Assembly (NCBI GenBank): GCA_017547995.1
Contig: JAFYNW010000306.1
Span: 1 to 5,334, forward strand
Length of the DNA stretch: 5,334 nucleotides
Direction of reading: 5' to 3'
DNA from: Clostridia bacterium
GTDB lineage: Bacteria; Bacillota; Clostridia; Oscillospirales; Butyricicoccaceae
In this document: piece after piece, positions 1 to 4,921 of the stretch
Layout: the number at the start of each line of letters is the position of its first letter
Position numbering within the stretch: position 1 is the stretch's first letter
Program-made: the position numbers and the translations under genes
The notes under the pieces: generated by a model
Database searches by the model: none
What the model was told of the DNA's origin: nothing
Seen by the model: the letters and a program-made list of their open reading frames with translations, nothing else

Positions 1-16
1 CATTTTTATAGACGTA

Positions 17-25
17 TGTTAAAAT
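17..25 (+). promoter_or_regulatory. Possible extended -10 promoter of the small membrane protein gene
   Basis: The string TGtTAAAAT fits an extended -10 element (TGn plus a TATAAT-like hexamer at 20-25). It lies 44 bases before the start codon at 70. Any -35 box would fall at or before the first base of the window, so it cannot be checked. The same TGn arrangement occurs at other promoters in the window. Confidence 0.35.
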
Positions 26-69
26 ATAGTTAGCAATATCTTTTTAATCTTGTTCAAGGAGGGTATTTT

Positions 70-357
70 ATGAACTTTTCTAATGCTCTTTTAATGTACG
101 CAATAATACCCGCTCTTACAGTTGGCATCATTTTCATTGTAAAAAGAAAAATACTGTGGTCTGCTCCGCTGATTTCTACGGCATTAGCATTTGTTATTTA
201 TTCGATAGAACTTATGCCAACAAGTATAATAACCATATTCACCAATAACGAATGGCGGTCATTTTTTATATTGACCTTGATTCTGCATCTTGTCGTTGCG
301 GTTGTAATAACTGCAGCTGCCTATTTTATCGCACATATTCTTAATAAGAAACGCTAG
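70..357 (+). CDS. Small three-helix membrane protein, function unknown
   Basis: This 95-residue protein is almost entirely hydrophobic. Three membrane segments are visible, at about residues 5-24, 29-48 and 64-90. Short Lys/Arg runs (KRK at 25-27, KKR at the C terminus) suggest which loops stay in the cytoplasm. The ATG is well chosen: AAGGAGG at 56-62 lies seven bases upstream. I see no catalytic or ligand-binding motif. The size and layout resemble small Firmicutes membrane families such as DUF2651 (YbeF-like), but that is a guess from architecture. The gene looks more AT-rich than its neighbours: bases 121-180 count 38% G+C, against 52% for bases 2041-2100 in scfB. It stands alone, with its own terminator just downstream. 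Calling it a real gene is secure; its role is not known. Confidence 0.8.
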   Translation: MNFSNALLMYAIIPALTVGIIFIVKRKILWSAPLISTALAFVIYSIELMPTSIITIFTNNEWRSFFILTLILHLVVAVVITAAAYFIAHILNKKR

Positions 358-372
358 TAAAACTATATTTTG

Positions 373-397
373 AAGCACCCGTAACGCGGGTGCTTTT
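373..397 (+). terminator. Intrinsic terminator after the small membrane protein gene
   Basis: A nine-base-pair stem (AAGCACCCG at 373-381 with CGGGTGCTT at 387-395) closes a five-base loop and runs into TTTT at 394-397. It begins 16 bases after the stop codon at 357. The T tract is short, so efficiency is uncertain. Confidence 0.8.
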
Positions 398-411
398 CTG
401 TTGCTTATCTG

Positions 412-440
412 GCGGGACGTTGGCAAGCACCGTCCCCTAC
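412..440. repeat. Short palindromic intergenic repeat, copy A
   Basis: This 29-base element begins GCGGGACG and ends CGTCCCCTAC. Its arms GGGACG (414-419) and CGTCCC (431-436) are inverted copies around an 11-base centre. Two related elements lie at 3056-3083 and 3092-3118, with the same ends but a different middle. It sits between a terminator and a promoter and encodes nothing visible. It resembles the small palindromic repeats scattered between genes in many Clostridia genomes. Confidence 0.65.
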
Positions 441-476
441 ATTTTCATATCTTCCCTACACATTTTTGCGCTTTTA

Positions 477-485
477 TGATATAAT
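477..485 (+). promoter_or_regulatory. Extended -10 promoter of the first acetyltransferase gene
   Basis: TGaTATAAT matches the extended -10 consensus exactly, with the TATAAT hexamer at 480-485. No good -35 hexamer is visible 17 bases upstream, which is tolerable because the TGn motif can compensate. Transcription would start near 492, giving a leader of about 27 bases before the ATG at 519. Confidence 0.65.
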
Positions 486-518
486 AGTGGCACAATAATT
501 CCTCAGGGTGTGTATAAT

Positions 519-1292
519 ATGAAACTTACTAATAAAATGATAATGGATATTGCCATGGCGCAGTCGGGCTTCGACGCCAACTGCAAGGGCGAGGATTTTC
601 TCAAGGCTGAAAACGTGATTACGATTTCAGAGGCAAGTCCCCTTGCGCGAAGATATCTCAAGCTTCCTCACGTCTGCAATTTAATCTCTTATGGTACGAA
701 TATTGTGGCGACCATCTCGGAGGAATATACAGAAATTGTAAAATCTTACATTGATAAATACGCTGTCGAGCACTGCTTTGAAACACCGAATATGCACGTA
801 TTGAACGATGCTTTTCAGAAGCACGACTGCCGCGTCTGCTTTATGGCGGAATATTTTCTGCCTGACGTGGATATTCTCCGCCCTCTGCCTTGTAAATATG
901 AGCTGAGGGTGCTTGAGCCAAAGGATTTTGCCGATTTATACAAGCCTGAATGGAGCAATGCTTTGTGTGAGGCGAGAAAGCATCTCGACGTACTCGGTGT
1001 GGGTGCGTATGACGGGGACAAGCTTATCGGCCTTGCAGGATGCTCGGCTGACTGCGACACAATGTGGCAGATTGGCATTGACGTGCTGCCTGAATACCGC
1101 AGAAGGGGTGTTGCCTCTGCCCTCACAAGCCGTCTTGCTGTCGAGATTCTTGAGCGTGGCAAGGTGCCATTCTACTGCTGTGCATGGTCGAATATCAAAT
1201 CGGCGCGCAACGCTATAAAAAGTGGCTTCCGTCCTGCCTGGGTTGAAATGACTGTCAAGCCATCTGACTTTGTAAATGATATGAATAAATAG
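519..1292 (+). CDS. GNAT family N-acetyltransferase with an extra N-terminal region
   Basis: This 257-residue protein has a GNAT fold in its C-terminal half (about residues 128-247). The acetyl-CoA pyrophosphate loop is clear: strand IGIDVLPEY followed by RRRGVA at 194-199, fitting the Q/R-x-x-G-x-G/A motif. The usual late element follows (WSNIKSARNAIKSGF at 223-237). The first 125 residues match nothing I recognise and make the protein longer than a single GNAT domain (about 150-180 residues). It should transfer acetyl from acetyl-CoA to an amine, but the substrate cannot be read from sequence. It carries 11 cysteines, unusually many. I chose the ATG at 519 rather than the in-frame GTG at 510, because the weak ribosome binding site (CAGGG at 504-508) fits 519 and lies too close to 510. 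It ends 20 bases before the scfA -35 box with no terminator seen, so read-through into scfA is possible. Confidence 0.88.
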   Translation: MKLTNKMIMDIAMAQSGFDANCKGEDFLKAENVITISEASPLARRYLKLPHVCNLISYGTNIVATISEEYTEIVKSYIDKYAVEHCFETPNMHVLNDAFQKHDCRVCFMAEYFLPDVDILRPLPCKYELRVLEPKDFADLYKPEWSNALCEARKHLDVLGVGAYDGDKLIGLAGCSADCDTMWQIGIDVLPEYRRRGVASALTSRLAVEILERGKVPFYCCAWSNIKSARNAIKSGFRPAWVEMTVKPSDFVNDMNK

Positions 1293-1312
1293 CTGTAATC
1301 TTATACAATTTC

Positions 1313-1341
1313 TTGACATTTGCCGTAAATAATGGTATACT
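1313..1341 (+). promoter_or_regulatory. Strong sigma-A promoter of scfA
   Basis: A perfect -35 box TTGACA (1313-1318) is followed after exactly 17 bases by TATACT (1336-1341), five of six matches to the -10 consensus. TG at 1333-1334 adds an extended -10 element. Transcription should start near 1348, leaving a leader of about 32 bases. This is one of the two strongest promoters in the window, consistent with abundant production of a short peptide. Confidence 0.88.
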
Positions 1342-1379
1342 ATGTGGTGCGATTTTATCTAATAAGGAGTAATAAGACA

Positions 1380-1532
1380 ATGACAAGAATTAAGACAATT
1401 GCTACAAGAAATATCAAGAAGTCCGTTAAGACAGGTGGCTGCGGCGAATGCCAGACATCTTGCCAGTCTGCTTGCAAGACATCCTGCGGCGTTGCTAACC
1501 AGCAGTGCGAAAAGACAAACAACAGAAAGTAA
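1380..1532 (+). CDS. scfA: SCIFF ranthipeptide precursor (six-cysteine peptide)
   Basis: This 50-residue peptide belongs to the SCIFF family (Six Cysteines in Forty-Five residues), a ribosomally made precursor modified by a radical SAM enzyme. The N-terminal leader (about residues 1-18) is basic and has no cysteine. The core has Cys at 21, 24, 28, 32, 36 and 43, in the family hallmark CGECQTSCQSACKTSC. From published work on family members, as I recall it, the maturase links Cys sulfurs to carbons of nearby residues, often Thr, giving the ranthipeptide class. Residue 37 is Gly, where most SCIFF peptides I recall have Thr. The ATG at 1380 is supported by AAGGAG at 1364-1369. An in-frame ATG at 1332 lies inside the promoter and is rejected. 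The maturase gene follows after 58 bases that contain a hairpin. Reported roles include quorum-type control of metabolism in some clostridia; the role here is unknown. Confidence 0.95.
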   Translation: MTRIKTIATRNIKKSVKTGGCGECQTSCQSACKTSCGVANQQCEKTNNRK

Positions 1533-1538
1533 TTTTCT

Positions 1539-1571
1539 AACCGCTGCCACTTCCGGTAGCGGTTGCTTTTT
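1539..1571 (+). terminator. Terminator-like hairpin between scfA and scfB, probably partial
   Basis: A ten-pair stem (AACCGCTGCC at 1539-1548 with GGTAGCGGTT at 1555-1564, one G-U pair) closes a six-base loop. It is followed by GC and then TTTTT at 1567-1571. It starts six bases after the scfA stop and ends 19 bases before the scfB start. No promoter fits in the remaining space, so scfB expression must come from read-through. The hairpin probably sets the ratio of peptide to enzyme and may protect the 3' end of the short scfA message. Confidence 0.8.
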
Positions 1572-1590
1572 GAATATTTAAGGAGAAAAA

Positions 1591-2967
1591 ATGATTCACC
1601 AGTATAAACTTAACGGCTACAATATCGTTCTCGATACTGCAAGCGGCTCTGTTCACGTTGTTGATGACGTTGCTTACGACATCATCGGCATGTACAAGGA
1701 CAAGAGTGAAAGCGAAATCATCGGCAGTATTCTTGAAAAATACAGCTCCAATGCTGACGTTACAGAAGCTGACGTTATGCAGTGTCTTTCCGACATCAGG
1801 GAGCTTGAAGAGAGCGAGCTTCTCTTCACAGAGGAAGACTATGAATGTCTTGCCTGCGATTACAAAAACAACACAAACGTCGTGAAGGCTTTGTGCTTAC
1901 ATATTGCCCATACTTGTAACCTCAACTGCTCCTACTGCTTTGCAAGTCAGGGCAAGTATCAGGGCGACCACGCTCTCATGAGCTTTGAAACAGGTAAGCG
2001 TGCTTTCGATTTCCTTATCGAAAACTCCGGTACACGCAGAAATCTCGAAGTCGACTTCTTCGGCGGCGAGCCTCTCATGAACTGGGACGTTGTTGTAAAG
2101 CTTGTTGAATATGCGCGCAGCATTGAAAAGCAGCACAACAAGAACTTCCGCTTCACACTCACAACAAACGGTATGCTTCTCGACGAGGATAAGTTTGACT
2201 TCCTCAACAAGGAAATGACTAACGTTGTTCTCAGCCTTGACGGCAGAAAGCCAATCAACGACCATTTCCGTGTCGACTACAACGGCAGAGGCAGCTACGA
2301 TATCATCGTGCCAAAGTTCCAGAAGTTTGTTGAAAGCCGCGGCGGTAAGGACTACTATATGCGTGGTACTTTCACACACAACAACACAGACTTCACCAAC
2401 GATATCTTCCACATGGCTGACCTTGGCTTTACAGAGCTTTCCATGGAGCCTGTTGTTTGCCCACCGGACGACCCTTATGCTCTTACAGAAGAGGATATGC
2501 CTGTAATCTTCGAGCAGTATGAAATCCTTGCAAAGGAAATGATCAAGCGCAAGAAGGAAGGCAGACCTTTCACATTCTATCACTATATGCTCGACCTTGA
2601 AAACGGTCCTTGCATTTACAAGCGTATCACAGGCTGTGGCTCGGGTACAGAATATATGGCTGTAACACCTTGGGGCGAACTCTTCCCTTGTCATCAGTTT
2701 GTTGGCGACAGCAAGTACAGCCTCGGCAACATCTGGGACGGCGTGAAGAAGCCTGAAGTGCAGGATGAATTCCGCTGCTGCAACGCATATTCCCGTCCTG
2801 AATGTAAGGATTGCTGGGCAAAGCTCTATTGCTCGGGCGGTTGTGCGGCTAACTCTTACCATTCTACAGGCAGCATCTCGGGCGTATATAAGTACGGCTG
2901 TGAGCTCTTCAAGAAGAGAATGGAATGTGCAATCATGATGCAGATTGCTGAAAACGAAGAAGAATAG
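1591..2967 (+). CDS. scfB: SCIFF radical SAM maturase (thioether-forming, RRE-rSAM-SPASM)
   Basis: This 458-residue enzyme should install thioether bridges in ScfA. Residues 1-85 look like a PqqD-type RiPP recognition domain (the run VHVVDDVAYDIIGMY, then helices), which would bind the ScfA leader. The radical SAM domain (about 100-320) has the [4Fe-4S] motif CNLNCSYC, with Cys 109, 113 and 116, and the SAM-binding GGEP at 158-161. The SPASM domain is complete: Cys349-x12-Gly-x4-Cys367, then Cys405-x2-Cys408-x5-Cys414-x3-Cys418, and Cys437 after 18 residues, enough for two auxiliary clusters. Cys341 sits just before it. Length and architecture fit the known family (such as CteB of Clostridium thermocellum). 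The ATG has AAGGAG at 1580-1585, five bases upstream. Codon use favours AAC, AAG and TTC, as in a well-expressed gene. It acts in the cytoplasm and needs SAM, a reductant and iron-sulfur assembly. Confidence 0.96.
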   Translation: MIHQYKLNGYNIVLDTASGSVHVVDDVAYDIIGMYKDKSESEIIGSILEKYSSNADVTEADVMQCLSDIRELEESELLFTEEDYECLACDYKNNTNVVKALCLHIAHTCNLNCSYCFASQGKYQGDHALMSFETGKRAFDFLIENSGTRRNLEVDFFGGEPLMNWDVVVKLVEYARSIEKQHNKNFRFTLTTNGMLLDEDKFDFLNKEMTNVVLSLDGRKPINDHFRVDYNGRGSYDIIVPKFQKFVESRGGKDYYMRGTFTHNNTDFTNDIFHMADLGFTELSMEPVVCPPDDPYALTEEDMPVIFEQYEILAKEMIKRKKEGRPFTFYHYMLDLENGPCIYKRITGCGSGTEYMAVTPWGELFPCHQFVGDSKYSLGNIWDGVKKPEVQDEFRCCNAYSRPECKDCWAKLYCSGGCAANSYHSTGSISGVYKYGCELFKKRMECAIMMQIAENEEE

Positions 2968-2974
2968 TATTATC

Positions 2975-3006
2975 AAAGCACTTGCGAAAGCAGGTGCTTT
3001 TGTTTT
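2975..3006 (+). terminator. Strong intrinsic terminator after scfB
   Basis: An 11-pair stem (2975-2985 with 2990-3000, one G-U pair) closes a GAAA tetraloop at 2986-2989 and runs into a T-rich tail (TTTTGTTTT, 2998-3006). It begins eight bases after the scfB stop, so the scfA-scfB unit ends here. Its outer stem AAGCAC/GTGCTT is the same as that of the terminator at 373-397. Confidence 0.9.
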
Positions 3007-3055
3007 GCGGTGATACTATTCCGAACAGAACAGAAAATCCCCTGTGGATTGGTAT

Positions 3056-3083
3056 GCGGGAGGGCACAGAGGCCCTTCCCTAC
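3056..3083. repeat. Short palindromic intergenic repeat, copy B
   Basis: A 28-base element with the same ends as copies A and C (start GCGGGA, end TCCCTAC) but its own centre. GGGAGGGC at 3058-3065 pairs with GCCC and TCCC at 3072-3080 across one bulged T and a loop of about six bases. It lies eight bases before copy C, in the same orientation. Confidence 0.6.
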
Positions 3084-3091
3084 TCTTTCAT

Positions 3092-3118
3092 CGGGACGCC
3101 GAGGGCGTCGTCCCCTAC
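3092..3118. repeat. Short palindromic intergenic repeat, copy C
   Basis: A 27-base element beginning CGGGACG and ending CGTCCCCTAC; the last ten bases equal those of copy A (431-440). GACGCC (3095-3100) and GGCGTC (3104-3109) form a tight hairpin with a GAG loop, and the GG/CC ends can extend it past a two-base bulge. A short reading frame crosses copies B and C, but it lacks a ribosome binding site and is not called. Confidence 0.65.
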
Positions 3119-3173
3119 GGGATTGTGAAAACCGAAAGGTGTTGCTGTTGGTGCATTTATTGTGCTTTACTAT

Positions 3174-3202
3174 TTGCTTATTTTATGCCTTTGTGGTATA
3201 AT
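3174..3202 (+). promoter_or_regulatory. Extended -10 promoter of the ybaK-GNAT unit
   Basis: TGgTATAAT (3194-3202, with TATAAT at 3197-3202) is a perfect extended -10 element. A weak -35 (TTGCTT, 3174-3179) sits at 17-base spacing and matches only the TTG of the consensus. Transcription would start near 3209, about 28 bases before the start codon at 3237. The stretch from 3007 to here holds only the two palindromic repeats and no supported gene. Confidence 0.75.
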
Positions 3203-3236
3203 TATATAATTAAAACGACTCCGCGGGAGAATCATT

Positions 3237-3701
3237 ATGTCATTTGAAAAAGCAAAAGCCCATCTCTCCAAGTTTGGGCTTGAAAATAATATTATGGAAT
3301 TCGACGTTTCGTCGGCAACCGTGCCTCTCGCTGCGGCGGCACTCGGCTGTCAGCCCGGGCAGATTGGCAAGACACTCTCTTTCCTCGTCGACGAAAAGCC
3401 GCTTCTCATCGTTGTTGCAGGGGATGCCAAGGTGGACAACAAGAAATTCAAGGCGATTTTCGGCAAGCGTCCTAAGATGATTGCCTTCGAGGACGTGGAA
3501 GGCATCATCGGTCACGGTGTTGGCGGTGTGTGTCCTTTCGGCATCAACGAGGGTGTGCCTGTATACCTTGACGATTCGGTCAAGCGTTTTGAAATCATCC
3601 ACCCTGCCGCAGGCAGCAGCAACAGTGCCGTCCGTCTGACTATTGCCCAGCTTGAAGAGGCTTCAGGCTTCGAAAAATGGGTTGACGTCTGCATTGTTTA
3701 G
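3237..3701 (+). CDS. ybaK: YbaK/EbsC family Cys-tRNA(Pro) deacylase-like protein
   Basis: This 154-residue protein is a stand-alone editing domain of the YbaK/ProRS INS family. Members hydrolyse misacylated tRNA, typically Cys-tRNA(Pro), which prolyl-tRNA synthetase makes by mistake. Visible hallmarks are GKTLSF at residues 44-49, whose Lys45 corresponds to the essential lysine of the family; VVAGDAKVDNKKF at 59-71; and the glycine loop GHGVGGVCPFG at 92-102. The length (150-160 residues) is normal and nothing is missing. GGGAGA at 3225-3230 supports the ATG. The next gene starts nine bases after its stop, so the two are surely co-transcribed. The exact substrate within this family (YbaK, ProX, EbsC) cannot be separated by eye, so the symbol marks the family. 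Confidence 0.9.
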   Translation: MSFEKAKAHLSKFGLENNIMEFDVSSATVPLAAAALGCQPGQIGKTLSFLVDEKPLLIVVAGDAKVDNKKFKAIFGKRPKMIAFEDVEGIIGHGVGGVCPFGINEGVPVYLDDSVKRFEIIHPAAGSSNSAVRLTIAQLEEASGFEKWVDVCIV

Positions 3702-3710
3702 AGGTATTTT

Positions 3711-4268
3711 ATGAAAAAACTGTACCGATTTGTGAAAAAGGCGCTGAAGGGCGACGTTTTTATCGAAACCGAGCGTCTTGAAATACGCTATATTGTGGAC
3801 GAGGACTGGCGTGATATGCTGGAATTATTTACAGATTTTTCCAACTCACCATACGTTCTGCTCGACCTTCCCAAGCCGACCGACGAGGGAGGCGCACGAT
3901 ACCGCACCGAGCGTTATACCGACAGCCGTATTTTCTATGCCGTTTCGCTCAGGGGCGAGGACAAGGTTTTCGCCTATATCTGCGTACACGACGACGGCAA
4001 AAGCCACGACGTAGGCTATTGCTTCCATTCGGCATATCACGGCAAGGGCTATGCGAGCGAGGCTATTTCCGCACTCATCCGCTTTTATGCCGACAGCTAC
4101 GGCGTCAAAACCTTTACTGCAGGGACTGCTATAGAGAATGCTCCTTCTGTCAAGCTTCTGACCCGTCTCGGCTTTAAGCTTGTTTCCACAGAGCCTAATT
4201 CATTCTATGAAGGCCACACGTTTGAAAGCGGCAATTTCGTGCTGGATATATCTGACCTTCGTCTTTAA
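3711..4268 (+). CDS. RimJ/RimL-type GNAT acetyltransferase
   Basis: This 185-residue protein fits the GNAT subfamily that includes the ribosomal-protein acetyltransferases RimJ and RimL. The opening IETERLEIRYIVDEDWRDM (18-36) is the usual first strand and helix. VGYCFHSAYHGKGYASEAI (101-119) holds the acetyl-CoA loop HGKGYA at 110-115. ENAPSVKLLTRLGF (142-155) is the conserved Asn-Ser helix near the active site. A basic stretch (KKLYRFVKKALK) precedes the domain and is not typical. Members acetylate protein N termini, small amines or antibiotics, and the substrate here is unknown. AGAGGT at 3700-3705, overlapping the ybaK stop codon, is its ribosome binding site, which points to tight or coupled translation with ybaK. 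No terminator is seen after it; the next promoter begins directly at its stop codon. Confidence 0.88.
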   Translation: MKKLYRFVKKALKGDVFIETERLEIRYIVDEDWRDMLELFTDFSNSPYVLLDLPKPTDEGGARYRTERYTDSRIFYAVSLRGEDKVFAYICVHDDGKSHDVGYCFHSAYHGKGYASEAISALIRFYADSYGVKTFTAGTAIENAPSVKLLTRLGFKLVSTEPNSFYEGHTFESGNFVLDISDLRL

Positions 4269-4297
4269 TTGACAAATTACGCATTTAGTAATATAAT
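4269..4297 (+). promoter_or_regulatory. Consensus sigma-A promoter of xpt-pbuX
   Basis: TTGACA (4269-4274) and TATAAT (4292-4297) are both perfect and are separated by the optimal 17 bases. The -35 box begins right after the TAA of the preceding gene. Transcription should start near 4304, leaving only about 24 bases before the xpt start codon. Five-base inverted arms ATTAC/GTAAT (4276-4280, 4288-4292) lie between the boxes and could be an operator, but arms this short may be chance. Confidence 0.9.
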
Positions 4298-4327
4298 AAA
4301 ATTTATCAATAATTTGGGGGAATCACT

Positions 4328-4918
4328 ATGAACTTTTTAGAAAAACGTATTCTTAAAGACGGCGTCGTAAAAGAAGGCAACGTCCTCAAGGTCGACTCTT
4401 TCCTCAATCACCAGATGGATATCAATCTTTTTGATGAGATGGGTAAGGAATTCAAGAAAAGATTTGAAGGCAAAAATATCAACAAGATTCTTACTATTGA
4501 GGCTTCCGGCATAGGCATTGCCTGTGTTGTTGCCCGTCATTTCAACGTGCCTGTGGTTTTCGCAAAGAAATCCAAGAGCATCAATCTCGACGGCGAAATG
4601 TACGTTGCTGAGGTTGAATCCTTCACTCACAAGAACAAGAACAACGTCATCGTTTCCAAGAAGTTCCTCACTTCTGATGACCACGTGCTCATCATTGACG
4701 ATTTTCTCGCCAACGGCTGTGCGCTTCAGGGCCTTATCTCCATCGTAAACGATGCAGGTGCTACTGTTGAAGGCATCGGTATCATTATCGAAAAGGGCTT
4801 CCAGTCGGGCGGCAGAATCATCCGTAATCTCGGCTATCATCTCGAGTCCCTCGCTATCGTTGAAGGCATGGACCACACAACCGGCGAAGTTTATTTCCGC
4901 GAACAGGGGGATAAATAA
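4328..4918 (+). CDS. xpt: Xanthine phosphoribosyltransferase
   Basis: This 196-residue cytoplasmic enzyme joins xanthine and PRPP to give XMP and pyrophosphate, the salvage route to guanine nucleotides. It aligns without difficulty to Bacillus subtilis Xpt (194 residues) as I remember it. VLKVDSFLNHQMD (19-31) is the purine-recognition segment, with Leu20 and Asn27 at the same numbers. TIEASGIGIA (56-65) and VPVVFAKKSKS (74-84) follow. The PRPP-binding motif VLIIDDFLANG is at 120-130, and IIEKGFQ with Lys156 lies near the base. The tail ending REQGDK is intact. GGGGGA at 4316-4321 supports the ATG. It is the first gene of a pair with the xanthine permease three bases downstream, the arrangement known from B. 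subtilis. The 5' region is too short for a guanine riboswitch. Confidence 0.96.
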   Translation: MNFLEKRILKDGVVKEGNVLKVDSFLNHQMDINLFDEMGKEFKKRFEGKNINKILTIEASGIGIACVVARHFNVPVVFAKKSKSINLDGEMYVAEVESFTHKNKNNVIVSKKFLTSDDHVLIIDDFLANGCALQGLISIVNDAGATVEGIGIIIEKGFQSGGRIIRNLGYHLESLAIVEGMDHTTGEVYFREQGDK

Positions 4919-4921
4919 AAA

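Noticed and set aside
510..518. GTG start for the first acetyltransferase, three residues longer
   Set aside because: The CAGGG at 504-508 would be only one base away from it, whereas the spacing to the ATG at 519 is normal.
1332..1379. In-frame upstream start that would lengthen ScfA by 16 residues
   Set aside because: This ATG overlaps the -10 box and precedes the expected transcript start; AAGGAG at 1364-1369 points to the ATG at 1380, which gives a normal SCIFF length.
1399..1581. Open frame of 60 codons overlapping scfA in another frame
   Set aside because: It has no ribosome binding site and crosses the hairpin after scfA; the SCIFF frame explains the region fully.
1897..2976. Long open frame of 359 codons on the - strand opposite scfB
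   Set aside because: It is a shadow of scfB, whose codon bias keeps the opposite frame free of stops. It has no ribosome binding site, and its start lies inside the scfB terminator.
412..3118. Repeats considered as a CRISPR array
   Set aside because: The three copies differ in their middles, two lie only eight bases apart and the third is 2.6 kb away, so there is no repeat-spacer pattern, and no cas gene is present.
3130..3142. Small ACC-GAAA-GGT hairpin upstream of ybaK
   Set aside because: The stem is only three to four pairs with no T tract, too weak to call a terminator or regulatory element.
3010..3201. Small open frame of 63 codons between scfB and ybaK
   Set aside because: It runs through two palindromic repeats, begins right after the scfB terminator without a ribosome binding site, and its composition reflects the repeats.
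4337..4876. Open frame of 179 codons on the - strand opposite xpt
   Set aside because: The + strand frame is unmistakably Xpt, and the reverse frame shows no motif, promoter or ribosome binding site.
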